DNA from: an uncultured Lachnospiraceae bacterium
GTDB taxonomy: Bacteria; Bacillota; Clostridia; Lachnospirales; Lachnospiraceae
DNA length: 60,523 bases
Direction: 5' to 3'
Assembly (NCBI GenBank): GCA_910587295.1
Contig: CAJULP010000102.1
Coordinates: 1 to 60,523, forward strand
Part shown: positions 6,813-16,101 of the stretch, piece by piece
Position numbering within the stretch: the stretch's first letter is position 1
Layout: the number at the start of each line of letters is the position of its first letter
Program-made: the position numbers and the translations under genes
The notes under the pieces: model-generated
Databases searched by the model: none
What the model saw: only the letters and a program-made list of their open reading frames with translations
Told to the model about the DNA's origin: nothing

Positions 6813-9027
6813 AAAAAGACTGGCAGAGGGTGAGAGTCTGGAAGATATCCTGCCGGAGGCTTTTGCCGCCATTTGCGAGGCGGATAAAAGGATTCTGGGG
6901 ATGGAACCTTATGACGTGCAGATTTTAGGAGGGATTGCGCTGCATCAGGGTTATCTGGCGGAGATGAATACAGGGGAAGGAAAAACATTATCCGCTACCA
7001 TGCCGTTATACCTAAATGCCCTGACCGGAAAAAGCACGATTCTGGTAACGGCTAATGAATACCTGGCTTCCAGAGATGCGCAGGAAATGGGACCAGTATA
7101 TCGGTTTATGGGGTTATCCGTAGCTGCGGGGGTAACCGTAGATCCAACGGAAAAATTGAGTAATGAGGATAAAAAGGCAATTTATGCGGCGGATATTGTA
7201 TATACCACCCACGGCACATTAGGATTCGATTATCTGATCCATAATTTAGTGGCCTCGGCCAATGACCGTTTTTTGAGGGAATTTTATTATGTGATTATCG
7301 ATGAAGCGGATTCCGTACTGTTAGATGCAGCACAGACGCCGCTTGTCATATCGGGGTCACCCAGGGTGCAGTCCAATTTATATAAGATTGCGGACTTTTT
7401 TGTTACGACGTTAGTGGAAGATGTAGATTATGAGCGGGAAAAAGACAGGGTGTGGCTTACGGAAAAAGGGATTCGATATGCGGAAACGTTTTTCCAGATT
7501 GATAATTTCTATGATGAAAGGTATTTTGAGATCAACCGCCACGTGACCCTGGCTCTCCGGGCACATACAATGTTTCAGAACGGAGAGGCTTATGTAGTGG
7601 CAGATGGAGAATTGGTTCTTTTAAACGGTGCAACGGGACGGATGATGAACGGCATGAAGCTGCGGGGTGGGCAGCATCAGGCGCTGGAGATGAAAGAAGA
7701 ATTGAAAATCACGCAGGAGACCCGGTCGGTTGCAGCAATCACATTTCAAAATCTTTTTCTGCTGTTTCCTAAAATGTCGGGTATGAGCGGCACTATGGCG
7801 GATGCTTCTGAGGAATTGTGGGATATATATGGTTCCAAAGTTTTAGTGATTCCGCCTAACCGTCCTAAGAAGAGAAAGGATCTTCCCGACCGCTATTTTC
7901 GAAACTCCAATCGGCAGATTCGGGCGGCAGTGGCGGAAATCATTAAAGTCCACAGAAGCGGCCGGCCGGTATTGGTGGTAGCGGCTTCCATCAAAGATAC
8001 GGAACAAGTGTCGGAAGACTTGATGAAAAAGAAGATTCCCCACAATGTCTTAAATGCAAACAATGCCTTTTGGGAGGCAGAGATCATTAAGGAAGCAGGG
8101 CGGAAAGGAGCGGTGACCGTTGCCACCTCTATTGCCGGACGCGGAACGGACATTAAATTAGGGAAAGGCGTGGGAAGCATCGGAGGCCTTGCGGTGATCG
8201 GCATTGGACGGATGGAAAATGTCAGGCTGGAACGCCAGGCCAGAGGGCGGGCAGGGCGGCAGGGGGATGCCGGAACCAGTCAGTTTTTTGTGTCTCTTGA
8301 AGACGATGTGGTGGGTGTTGATGAATCGTCCAAATTATACAAATGCATAGAGGAAGAAAAGAAAATCAGCAGACGGAAACTAAAAAAGATAATCAACAAA
8401 GCGCAGGTGATAGCGGAGGAATCCGGAACACTGTCACGAAAAAGGTCTGTGGATTTTGATAAGATTATGCAGAGACAGAGAAATTTAATTTACGAGGCCA
8501 GAAACAGACTTCTTGATGGCGGTAATCTGCAGGTGGAAAAATTTATGGAAATGGCGGAGAAAAATATTAAATGGTTTCTGAAATCGGAAGAATTTGAAGA
8601 TAGTCAATCGATCAACCGGTACATTTTAGACAATATTTCTTATCGCCTGGATGAAAAAGGAGCAGATTTAACGTTGGATGACGAGGAGGAAATAAAGGGG
8701 TATCTTTTTAAAAAGATTGAACAGGGTCTGGCGGAACAGGAAAAAAAATTGGGCAGTAAGAGAAGCATGAACGATTTTATGAGGATGGCGGTGCTGAGTG
8801 CTATTGATGATGCCTGGGTGGAGCAGGTGGATTATTTACAGCAGTTACAGGCAGCGGTTTCCGGCAGGGCTACGGCACAGAGAAACCTTTTGTTTGAGTA
8901 TCAAAATGATGCTTTTGAATCTTATGAGAAGATGCAGGCCAGTGTTTATCAAAATGCCATGAGGAATATACTGCTCAGCAATGTGTTTTTGGATCAGGAG
9001 CGTAAGATACATATATTGTTTCCCTAG
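6694..9027 (+). CDS. secA2: Accessory Sec ATPase SecA2
   Basis: SecA2 is the motor ATPase that drives the glycosylated adhesin through SecY2. The 777-residue protein has the SecA nucleotide-binding motifs: NTGEGKT near residues 91-98, IIDEADS near 200 and the helicase motif IAGRGTDIKLG. It ends without the Cys-rich zinc-binding tail of housekeeping SecA, as expected for SecA2. ATG 6694 was chosen because the N-terminal helix (RNLRKLRKIVDRV) and FKKRLAEGESLEDILPEAF region match SecA; a TTG at 6688 is also possible. This places 119 bases of overlap with asp3. Confidence 0.93.
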   Translation: MRQTRNLRKLRKIVDRVRSCGKRMAKLSDKGLAGLTLKFKKRLAEGESLEDILPEAFAAICEADKRILGMEPYDVQILGGIALHQGYLAEMNTGEGKTLSATMPLYLNALTGKSTILVTANEYLASRDAQEMGPVYRFMGLSVAAGVTVDPTEKLSNEDKKAIYAADIVYTTHGTLGFDYLIHNLVASANDRFLREFYYVIIDEADSVLLDAAQTPLVISGSPRVQSNLYKIADFFVTTLVEDVDYEREKDRVWLTEKGIRYAETFFQIDNFYDERYFEINRHVTLALRAHTMFQNGEAYVVADGELVLLNGATGRMMNGMKLRGGQHQALEMKEELKITQETRSVAAITFQNLFLLFPKMSGMSGTMADASEELWDIYGSKVLVIPPNRPKKRKDLPDRYFRNSNRQIRAAVAEIIKVHRSGRPVLVVAASIKDTEQVSEDLMKKKIPHNVLNANNAFWEAEIIKEAGRKGAVTVATSIAGRGTDIKLGKGVGSIGGLAVIGIGRMENVRLERQARGRAGRQGDAGTSQFFVSLEDDVVGVDESSKLYKCIEEEKKISRRKLKKIINKAQVIAEESGTLSRKRSVDFDKIMQRQRNLIYEARNRLLDGGNLQVEKFMEMAEKNIKWFLKSEEFEDSQSINRYILDNISYRLDEKGADLTLDDEEEIKGYLFKKIEQGLAEQEKKLGSKRSMNDFMRMAVLSAIDDAWVEQVDYLQQLQAAVSGRATAQRNLLFEYQNDAFESYEKMQASVYQNAMRNILLSNVFLDQERKIHILFP

Positions 9028-9076
9028 TCGTTTTGGTGTTTGCATAACATGGCATGTATAAGAGAAGAGGACGAAA

Positions 9077-10093
9077 ATGAGAGTTCATATAACAAATCTG
9101 TATGGTTTAGGGGGAACTGCGGCAGAGGCTCAGCAGAGGGTAACGGAGATTGCCCAAAATAGCCTGCATTATAATGAGCTTGGGGTCTATCGCTATCAGG
9201 TAGATTCTGATAGTCCAGAAATGCTTCGTACGAGAATAGACGGGATTATAGCGGCCGTGGGATGGAATGATATTGTTATTTTTCAATCTCCTACATGGAA
9301 TGGAATAACATTTGATGAAAGGTTAATGTTGCAGTTAAGCGCCTATAAAGGGCTTAAAAAAATTTTCTTTATACATGATATTCCGCCACTTATGTTTGAA
9401 GAGAACCGTTGGCTTTTAAAAAGATATATAAGCTTATATAATCATGCGGATTTGATAATTCTGCCATCAGAAAATATGGCTGATTATTTACGTGCTGAAG
9501 GATTGACCGTTTCAAAGATTGTGGTGCAAAAAATGTGGGATTTTCCGGTTTCGATAGATTTTTCTATAAATCCTCAATTTAAGAGAGTAATAAACTTTGC
9601 GGGTGCGGCAAACAAGGATAAATTTTCATTTGTAAAGGAATGGAAGTATGACACTGTTAAATTGTTGGTGACGGCTGCAGAAGGTGATTGGCAGCATGAT
9701 GAAAAGGTTGAATTTATAGGGTGGTTTCGTGATCAAAATCGTTTAGCCAATGCACTCAGGGGAAACGGGGGATTTGGGTTGCTGTGGACAGAACATGAGT
9801 ATACAAAGGAATATATGAAATTGTGCGCATGCTTCAAGGTTAGTTTATATCTTGCGGCTGGTATTCCGGTAATTGTCCATAGCAGTATTCCAGAGGCAAG
9901 TACAATAGTACGAAAAAATTTAGGATTTGCTGTAACCACATTGGATGAGGCTGTTGATAAAGTAGAAAGTATCACGGAAGAACAATATGGTCAAATGATT
10001 AAAAATGTGGCGGAATTTGGAGAGTTGGTCCGCGGTGGATTTTTTACAAAAAAATTGCTGACGGATGCGGTTTTTAATTTGTTGTATGATTGA
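9077..10093 (+). CDS. Gtf3-like glycosyltransferase of the adhesin glycan
   Basis: This 338-residue protein looks like the Gtf3/Nss family, which in Streptococcus adds a second sugar to the GlcNAc placed on the adhesin by GtfA/GtfB. It opens MRVHITNLYGLGGTAAEAQQ and has a GT-B-like core with FFIHDIPPLMFE and LIILPSENMADYL. Its place between secA2 and gtfA, 49 bases after secA2, supports the assignment. The donor sugar cannot be read from the sequence. Start is ATG 9077 behind an AGAGGACG stretch. Confidence 0.78.
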   Translation: MRVHITNLYGLGGTAAEAQQRVTEIAQNSLHYNELGVYRYQVDSDSPEMLRTRIDGIIAAVGWNDIVIFQSPTWNGITFDERLMLQLSAYKGLKKIFFIHDIPPLMFEENRWLLKRYISLYNHADLIILPSENMADYLRAEGLTVSKIVVQKMWDFPVSIDFSINPQFKRVINFAGAANKDKFSFVKEWKYDTVKLLVTAAEGDWQHDEKVEFIGWFRDQNRLANALRGNGGFGLLWTEHEYTKEYMKLCACFKVSLYLAAGIPVIVHSSIPEASTIVRKNLGFAVTTLDEAVDKVESITEEQYGQMIKNVAEFGELVRGGFFTKKLLTDAVFNLLYD

Positions 10094-10125
10094 TAGTTCA
10101 TATAAAACTTTCTTGCGAGGAGGAA

Positions 10126-11619
10126 ATGGCAGTGGTATATAATTTTAATTTAGGAATTGGGTGGGCCAGCAGCGGCGTAGAGTATGCACAGGCTTACCGA
10201 GCGAAGGTTTTGCGGAGCATCGGGCAGGAGGCGAAGTTTGTTTTCACGGATATGTTTCCTAAGGAAAATATCCAGCACATGACACAGAATATTGGCTTTT
10301 TAGACTCAGAGGTCATCTGGCTTTACACTTTTTTTTCTGACTGTAAAATTTCTCCGGTGACATTTACCCTGAAACAATTGGAAAAGACTTTTGGAAAGAA
10401 ACACTTTACCTGTGAAAGGAAGGGTGACACAGCGAAATATACATTTCCCGGAGTAAACGGATACTATATGGTATATCTGGTCAATAAAATGGAAAACCGG
10501 GTACATAGGGTGGAGATTGTATCTAATGGCTGCCTGATCCGAAAGGATTATTATACCTATTGCAGAATATATTCAGAGTATTATGCGCCTTTAGCTAACC
10601 AGGCCCATCTTTATCAGCGCAGATTTTTTAATGAAGACGGTACGATAGCTTATGAGGAAATCACGGATAATGATGTAGTAATGTATCAATTTCCGGACAG
10701 GCTGATCTGCTCAAAGGAAGAACTGGTGGGCTATATGGTGTCGCGGCTGAAGTTGACCAGAAAAGATGTGGTCATTATTGACAGGACGACAGGAATCGGT
10801 CAGGCAATTATGCAGAATGCCTATCCGGCCCGTATTGGCATTGTGATTCATGCGGATCATTTTAGTGAGGGCAGTACGGATGAAGAGCATATTCTTTGGA
10901 ATAATTATTATGAGTATGCATTTTCTCAGCACCGTCAAGTGAAGTTTTATGTGGCGTCCACGGATGCGCAGAATCAGCTTTTAAAACAGCAGTTTAAGAA
11001 ATATATGGGAGTAAGCCCTAAGATAGTGACGATCCCTGTAGGCAGCTTGAATGAATTAAAGGCATCTGGGAAAAAGAGAAAAAGCTATTCTTTGATTACG
11101 GCCTCCCGGCTTGCGGACGAGAAGCATGTGGACTGGCTGATTGAAGCGGTAGCGGCGGCAAAGGCGAGCGTTCCGAATATTTCTTTGGATATTTACGGAA
11201 AGGGAGCGGAAGAAATAAAGCTTAAAAATTTGATTGCAAAGCTGCGCTGTGGCAATTATGTGCATTTATGCGGTCAAAAAAATCTGGATGAGGTTTACAA
11301 AGATTACGAAGCTTATATTGCGGGTTCTACCAGTGAAGGGTTTGGACTTACCTTGATGGAAGCGGTAGGATCCGGTCTTCCCATTATCGGCTTTGACGTG
11401 CGTTATGGCAACCCAACATTTATTGATGACGGAAAAAACGGATATTTAATACCGGTGTATGACAAGATGGAGAAGAAAGAGCGGATACAAAAGCTGACAG
11501 AATGTATCATACGATTATTTACAGAAGCTGATTTGGAAGCGTTTCACAAGCATTCTTACGAGAAAGCGAAAGCATATCTTACGGAGGAGGTGGAAAAAGC
11601 ATGGAAAAGTGTATTATAA
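10126..11619 (+). CDS. gtfA: Accessory Sec glycosyltransferase GtfA (O-GlcNAc transferase catalytic subunit)
   Basis: GtfA, in complex with GtfB, transfers GlcNAc to Ser/Thr of serine-rich adhesins in the cytoplasm. The N-terminal signature YNFNLGIGWASSGVEYAQAYRA is nearly that of characterised GtfA (core: GIGWASSGVEYAQAYR). The C-terminal half is a retaining GT-B domain with ITASRLADEKHVDWLIEA and the acidic motif EGFGLTLMEA. ATG 10126 is annotated; GTG 10132 has better spacing to GAGGAGG (10117-10123) and gives a start closer to known family members. Length is 497 residues. It overlaps gtfB by 19 bases. Confidence 0.92.
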   Translation: MAVVYNFNLGIGWASSGVEYAQAYRAKVLRSIGQEAKFVFTDMFPKENIQHMTQNIGFLDSEVIWLYTFFSDCKISPVTFTLKQLEKTFGKKHFTCERKGDTAKYTFPGVNGYYMVYLVNKMENRVHRVEIVSNGCLIRKDYYTYCRIYSEYYAPLANQAHLYQRRFFNEDGTIAYEEITDNDVVMYQFPDRLICSKEELVGYMVSRLKLTRKDVVIIDRTTGIGQAIMQNAYPARIGIVIHADHFSEGSTDEEHILWNNYYEYAFSQHRQVKFYVASTDAQNQLLKQQFKKYMGVSPKIVTIPVGSLNELKASGKKRKSYSLITASRLADEKHVDWLIEAVAAAKASVPNISLDIYGKGAEEIKLKNLIAKLRCGNYVHLCGQKNLDEVYKDYEAYIAGSTSEGFGLTLMEAVGSGLPIIGFDVRYGNPTFIDDGKNGYLIPVYDKMEKKERIQKLTECIIRLFTEADLEAFHKHSYEKAKAYLTEEVEKAWKSVL

Positions 11620-12956
11620 ATGATGCCCTGCTGCTTATGGATACCTATAATGAAGGAAGCCGGAGTCTGTATGTATCTTTAAAGGAAGCGGGATATGACT
11701 GCCCTGCAGTGGTGATTGAGGATGACGGTTTTCTGCCGGATGGTGTGATGTCAGTATATGGTTTTTTTCTTGGTGATTTCAAGGCGGTGTTGGGAGAAAA
11801 GGCCAGACCGAAATATTTTAATGAGATCAGGGTGCCGGATTATTGGGAAATCAGCGGAACAAACAATAATGGAAAGGTTCAGGATCTGCATAAAGAGCGT
11901 GGGCGGATTTTTTATGCGGAGCCAAAGCATAAACGTTTGGTAAAAATTGTGGATTGGTATGATGAGAGGGGGATAGTGCGCTCCAGTGACCACTATAACC
12001 GCTATGGGGCTGTTTATGGCAGAACAATTTTCAATTCAAAAGGACAGAAAGTAAACCGGTCTTTTTTTTCAGCGGATGGGCGGGAAGTTATTGTAGAAAA
12101 TTTTGTGACCGGCGATATTATTTTAAATGAAGGAAATGAAGTGCAGATTTTTCGGAACAAGACGGATTTCATCCTGCACTTTTTTGTGCGTGCGGGCTTT
12201 AAGCAGAGCCGGATTTTCTTTAATTCCCTGTCTACACCGTTCTTCGTTTCTAACCGGTTAAAGGCACAGGCAAACAAACGGGATATATTGTTTTGGCAGG
12301 AGCCTACAGGAGAAGAAATTCCCGGCAACATGCAGGTTATCTTTAATGGGGAAGCCAGCCGCACGGCGACAGTCGTAGTGCAGAATAAGGCTTCATATGA
12401 AAAGCTGATCTCCCTTGGCGCAAAGAAAGATATGGTGAAGAAGCTTGGCTTCATTTATCCGTTTGCAAAGGAAAACAAACATCGGCCGGAGGCGCTTATC
12501 TGTACTAACTCCGATAATCTTGAGCATGGAGAAGAAATCATAAAATCACTGCCACAGATGCACTTCCATATTGCGGCCATGACAGAGATGTCTTCAAAAC
12601 TTACAGGACTGGGCAGTTATGACAATGTGAGTCTGTATCCGGGGGTGAAGCCGGGGATATTAGATGAACTGTTTGAAAAGTGTGATTACTATTTCGATAT
12701 CAATCATGAGGCGGAAATTGTTTCAGCTGTGCGAAGAGCATTTTTAAATAACCATTTGATTTTGGCGTTTAAAGAAACACTGCATAATAGAGATTATGTG
12801 GCTGAGGAACATATTTATCCAACAGATGAAATGGCTAAAATGCTTGCGGATGTTGAAGCGGCAATGTCGGATGCGAAGGTATTAAAGAAGTATCTGCAAA
12901 AGCAAAAAAAGACAGCGATATCAGAGACGGTAAAAAGCTATCAAACCGTCTTGTGA
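11601..12956 (+). CDS. gtfB: Accessory Sec glycosylation co-factor GtfB
   Basis: GtfB is the substrate-binding partner of GtfA, related in fold but lacking catalytic residues; it stabilises GtfA and presents unfolded serine-rich repeats. The 451-residue product starts MEKCIINDALLLMDTYNEGS with a GGAGGTGG site inside the gtfA end. Family-typical stretches include VPDYWEISGTN, HYNRYGAVYGRT and FWQEPTGEEIPGNMQVI. Coupled translation with gtfA is likely because the two act as a complex. Confidence 0.9.
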   Translation: MEKCIINDALLLMDTYNEGSRSLYVSLKEAGYDCPAVVIEDDGFLPDGVMSVYGFFLGDFKAVLGEKARPKYFNEIRVPDYWEISGTNNNGKVQDLHKERGRIFYAEPKHKRLVKIVDWYDERGIVRSSDHYNRYGAVYGRTIFNSKGQKVNRSFFSADGREVIVENFVTGDIILNEGNEVQIFRNKTDFILHFFVRAGFKQSRIFFNSLSTPFFVSNRLKAQANKRDILFWQEPTGEEIPGNMQVIFNGEASRTATVVVQNKASYEKLISLGAKKDMVKKLGFIYPFAKENKHRPEALICTNSDNLEHGEEIIKSLPQMHFHIAAMTEMSSKLTGLGSYDNVSLYPGVKPGILDELFEKCDYYFDINHEAEIVSAVRRAFLNNHLILAFKETLHNRDYVAEEHIYPTDEMAKMLADVEAAMSDAKVLKKYLQKQKKTAISETVKSYQTVL

Positions 12957-12969
12957 AAGGAACGAAAGT

Positions 12970-15855
12970 ATGCAAATACTGAAAAATATGGAAGCCTGCT
13001 ATGGGTGTGGGGCTTGCCTAAATGCTTGCCCTACAGGAGCCATTAGTATGGAGGATAATACGGAAGGCTTTTGGGAGCCGGTTATAGATGAGGAAAAATG
13101 TATTAATTGTGGGAGATGCAGGCAGGTATGTCCTGCCATCAATAGTCATTATTTTAATGATCCGGAACCTGATATTTATGCTTTTTCGGCGGAGGAGAAA
13201 ATACTTTATAACAGCTCGTCGGGAGGGATATTTACTTTTTTGGCTGAATATGTTTTAAGGGCAGGGGGCTATGTTGTAGGAGCGGCTTATGATTCAGGGT
13301 TTAGTGTGAATCATATTGTTATACATAGTATAGAGGAGCTGGATCGGATTCGGCGTTCGAAATACGTGCAGAGTTCGACAGGCAATACTTTTCAAAAGAC
13401 AAAAGAACTTTTGGAACAAGATAATTATGTGTTATATTGTGGATGTCCGTGTCAGATTGCTGGATTATTACGTTTCTTAGGTAAAGATTATGAAAAGTTG
13501 TATACAGTGGATGTGGTGTGCCATGGTGTTCCTTCGCCGAAATTATTTCTGGAACATTTAAATAACTCTTTTGGCGGCGTTGATAATATTGATGATGTTG
13601 AGTTTCGCAGCAGAGAAGGATGGAGCGTTTTATTTAGGGTAAAATTAAAGAATGGAGAGTCTATAACATCCTACAATAATAATAGTGTATACATGCAGTC
13701 TTTTTTGCAAAATATCAATTTGCGAGCTTCCTGTTTTCAATGCCAATACAGCAGACTTCCGCGCCAGGGAGATGTGACAATAGGAGATTTGTGGGAGGCA
13801 GGAAACCTTAATTTGCCTTTTAATTATAGAAAAGGCGTTTCTGTTATTCTCCTTAATAACGAAAAAGGAGTGTTACTTTTTCAGAAGGTTCTTTCGGAGG
13901 CAGAATACCAATTTTATGTTCAAAAAATATACGGAAAAGAAGCGGAAAAAAACTGTGACAGAAGATTTTTAAATAGCAATATATTTTATCCGGTCACAGG
14001 TGATAATGATGCCGTAAGAAGGAGAGAGTTTTTTAACAACTGCTCCAGTATGAAATTTGAAAGCGCTGTCCATGCAACCTTACATAAATTTGATGTAGGG
14101 CTTATACTTTATATGTCTGGTAATTATGGGAGCATTGCGACAAATTATGCTCTTTATAGGGCGATTAACGATATGGGGAAAAAGGCTGCGGTTTTAAATA
14201 ATTGGGGTTGGACAATGGGGGGGAGCGCCGTTAAATTTGCAAGAAGCCATATGAAATTAACTGACGGCTTTTTGAAAACCGAAGATGGGCAGGCAGCCAA
14301 TCAGTGTTTTGGAACATTCGTAATTGGTTCGGATATAATATGGGATTGGATATGGAATCCTTTTGATAGGATTCTGCAGTTTATGATGCTTGGATTTGCC
14401 GACGAGAAAAAAAGAATGATATCCTATGCTCCCTCTTTTGGGAACTTGAAGGAAAAAAAGGATATTAGTAAAGAAGCGAGGGCGTTGGGGGAATATTGCT
14501 TAAAACGTTTTGATGCGATATCGGTTCGTGAAGATTATGGTGTGGCTATGTGCAGGGATTTATTTCATGTCCAGGCGGCGCAAGTATTAGATCCCGTATT
14601 ATTATGCAACAGAAAGGTATGGAGTGAACTTAGCGCCATGTCAAAGCTGAATTTTGACGAGGAATACCTTCTCGCATATATATTAGATCCGACACCGGAC
14701 AAGCGGCAAGTTGTTATCGAAGCTGCGCAGAGCACAAATAAAAAGCTTGTTGTTATTTTAGATCAGGATTTAAACATTGAAGAAAATAAACGAGCCATGA
14801 ATATGGATGATAAAATCGTGAGGCCGGAATTTATTGACTGGCTGGCATATTTCCAACATGCCAGTTATATCATTACGGATTCCATGCATGGAACGTGTAT
14901 GTCGATCATATTTGGGAAAAAATTTGTATCCATAAAAAATAGGTCCAAAGGACGTTTTGACTCATTGGCGAATTTGACGGGGTGCCCCTGGCTGTTTTTT
15001 GAAGATAGTAAGCTGTTATTGGGGAAAACAAATATTTTTGAGGAGATAGATTATGACGATGTTTATGAGCGCATGGAAGTTAAACGGGTAGAATCCGAAA
15101 ATTGGTTGCGTTCAGCGCTGGATGCTGATATTAAACCTAAAAGCAGCAGTGAAGATGTGGAATTGATGTTGCGTATATTTAAATCTATGCGGACGAAAAC
15201 GGATCTTTTAAATAAAATGAAAGTGGACTATGCTTATGAAGAGGATCAAAAAGCGGAAATCACAGAGAAGCTGAGAGCAGGAAAGACATGGTTAGATGTA
15301 GTTTGCTCAAGAAATAAAATTGTTCCTGGAAATTCAAAGCTGACTGAGATAAATGATCTGCGCAAGTACTGTGCAGTGCTGAGAGCGGAATCCAAATATG
15401 TAGTTGTATTATCCGGCAAAGATGAGTGTGCCAGTCAATGGAAGAGATTTTTGGAGATTTCAGGTTTCCGCCTGCGGGCGGATATCCAGTGGCGTGACAG
15501 CTATGTGGCAGTGCTGGACGGAGAAACAATCAAGATTGATGAAATATCAAAAGAGGAACTTAATCTGAATTATGAATTTGTTGCAGGGCATTCTAACTAC
15601 AGCGTAGAATATTTGGACGGGAAGTTAAAGGTATGCTGTGAACCGTTAAGATATTGTAAGATTAGGATAAAAAGCAAGGGATATCATATTTCAGCCGGAA
15701 GAGACAGAAGTGAGGTTATAGTTGATAATATAGACTATTCCATGAACAGGACAGGGGTTAATTTAGTGGTGATTGATAAGGAAATAGGCAAAGTTGCAGA
15801 CTCGATCAACATAAATACATATTCTGACCCTAATTTAAAGATTAACCGAGCATGA
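12970..15855 (+). CDS. Fusion: ferredoxin/FrhB-like + polysaccharide pyruvyltransferase + C-terminal extra domain
   Basis: This 961-residue protein joins at least three parts. Residues 10-54 hold two 4Fe-4S motifs (C10, C13, C16, C20 and C44, C47, C50, C54), followed to about 340 by a coenzyme F420 hydrogenase beta-subunit-like region (SSGGIFTFLAEYVL, YCGCPCQIAGLL, VDVVCHGVPSP). Residues about 370-690 resemble polysaccharide pyruvyltransferases (LYMSGNYGSIATNYALYRA, FVIGSDIIWDW, YIITDSMHGTCMSIIFG). From about 800 to 961 a beta-rich tail ends GVNLVVIDKEIGKVADS, which recalls the ILEI/FAM3-like fold; that match is tentative. As the last gene of the glycosylation run it probably adds or rearranges a pyruvyl-type group on a glycan. 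Substrate and electron partner are unknown. Confidence 0.75.
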   Translation: MQILKNMEACYGCGACLNACPTGAISMEDNTEGFWEPVIDEEKCINCGRCRQVCPAINSHYFNDPEPDIYAFSAEEKILYNSSSGGIFTFLAEYVLRAGGYVVGAAYDSGFSVNHIVIHSIEELDRIRRSKYVQSSTGNTFQKTKELLEQDNYVLYCGCPCQIAGLLRFLGKDYEKLYTVDVVCHGVPSPKLFLEHLNNSFGGVDNIDDVEFRSREGWSVLFRVKLKNGESITSYNNNSVYMQSFLQNINLRASCFQCQYSRLPRQGDVTIGDLWEAGNLNLPFNYRKGVSVILLNNEKGVLLFQKVLSEAEYQFYVQKIYGKEAEKNCDRRFLNSNIFYPVTGDNDAVRRREFFNNCSSMKFESAVHATLHKFDVGLILYMSGNYGSIATNYALYRAINDMGKKAAVLNNWGWTMGGSAVKFARSHMKLTDGFLKTEDGQAANQCFGTFVIGSDIIWDWIWNPFDRILQFMMLGFADEKKRMISYAPSFGNLKEKKDISKEARALGEYCLKRFDAISVREDYGVAMCRDLFHVQAAQVLDPVLLCNRKVWSELSAMSKLNFDEEYLLAYILDPTPDKRQVVIEAAQSTNKKLVVILDQDLNIEENKRAMNMDDKIVRPEFIDWLAYFQHASYIITDSMHGTCMSIIFGKKFVSIKNRSKGRFDSLANLTGCPWLFFEDSKLLLGKTNIFEEIDYDDVYERMEVKRVESENWLRSALDADIKPKSSSEDVELMLRIFKSMRTKTDLLNKMKVDYAYEEDQKAEITEKLRAGKTWLDVVCSRNKIVPGNSKLTEINDLRKYCAVLRAESKYVVVLSGKDECASQWKRFLEISGFRLRADIQWRDSYVAVLDGETIKIDEISKEELNLNYEFVAGHSNYSVEYLDGKLKVCCEPLRYCKIRIKSKGYHISAGRDRSEVIVDNIDYSMNRTGVNLVVIDKEIGKVADSININTYSDPNLKINRA

Positions 15856-15890
15856 TTAAGACAGATTTCATGCTGTTTAAAAAGTTATTC

Positions 15891-15918
15891 ACAAAGCAGG
15901 GCTGTCCTGCTTTGTTTT
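15891..15918 (+). terminator. Terminator of the accessory Sec operon
   Basis: A perfect 10-bp stem (15891-15900 with 15906-15915), loop GCTGT, followed by a short T-run, lies 36 bases after the last gene of the glycosylation run. Confidence 0.85.
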
Positions 15919-16065
15919 ACAAAAAATTTCTGTTCACTGCATAATAATTTTTATCATAATTTACTTTACAAAATTCAGTTCCACATGCTATTATAACTCC
16001 ATACATATCTGGGGATCTGGAGTTCTGGTATCGCATCTGTGACATATCATTTTTTTCTTGCGGAA

Positions 16066-16094
16066 TCCCTTATATGAAAATTAGATAAGGGAGG
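16066..16094 (+). promoter_or_regulatory. Hairpin masking the ribosome site of the Rpn gene
   Basis: TCCCTTAT (16066-16073) pairs perfectly with ATAAGGGA (16085-16092), which contains most of the AAGGGAGG ribosome site before ATG 16102. If formed in the mRNA this would lower translation of a potentially toxic nuclease. Confidence 0.5.
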
Positions 16095-16101
16095 ACAAAG
16101 G

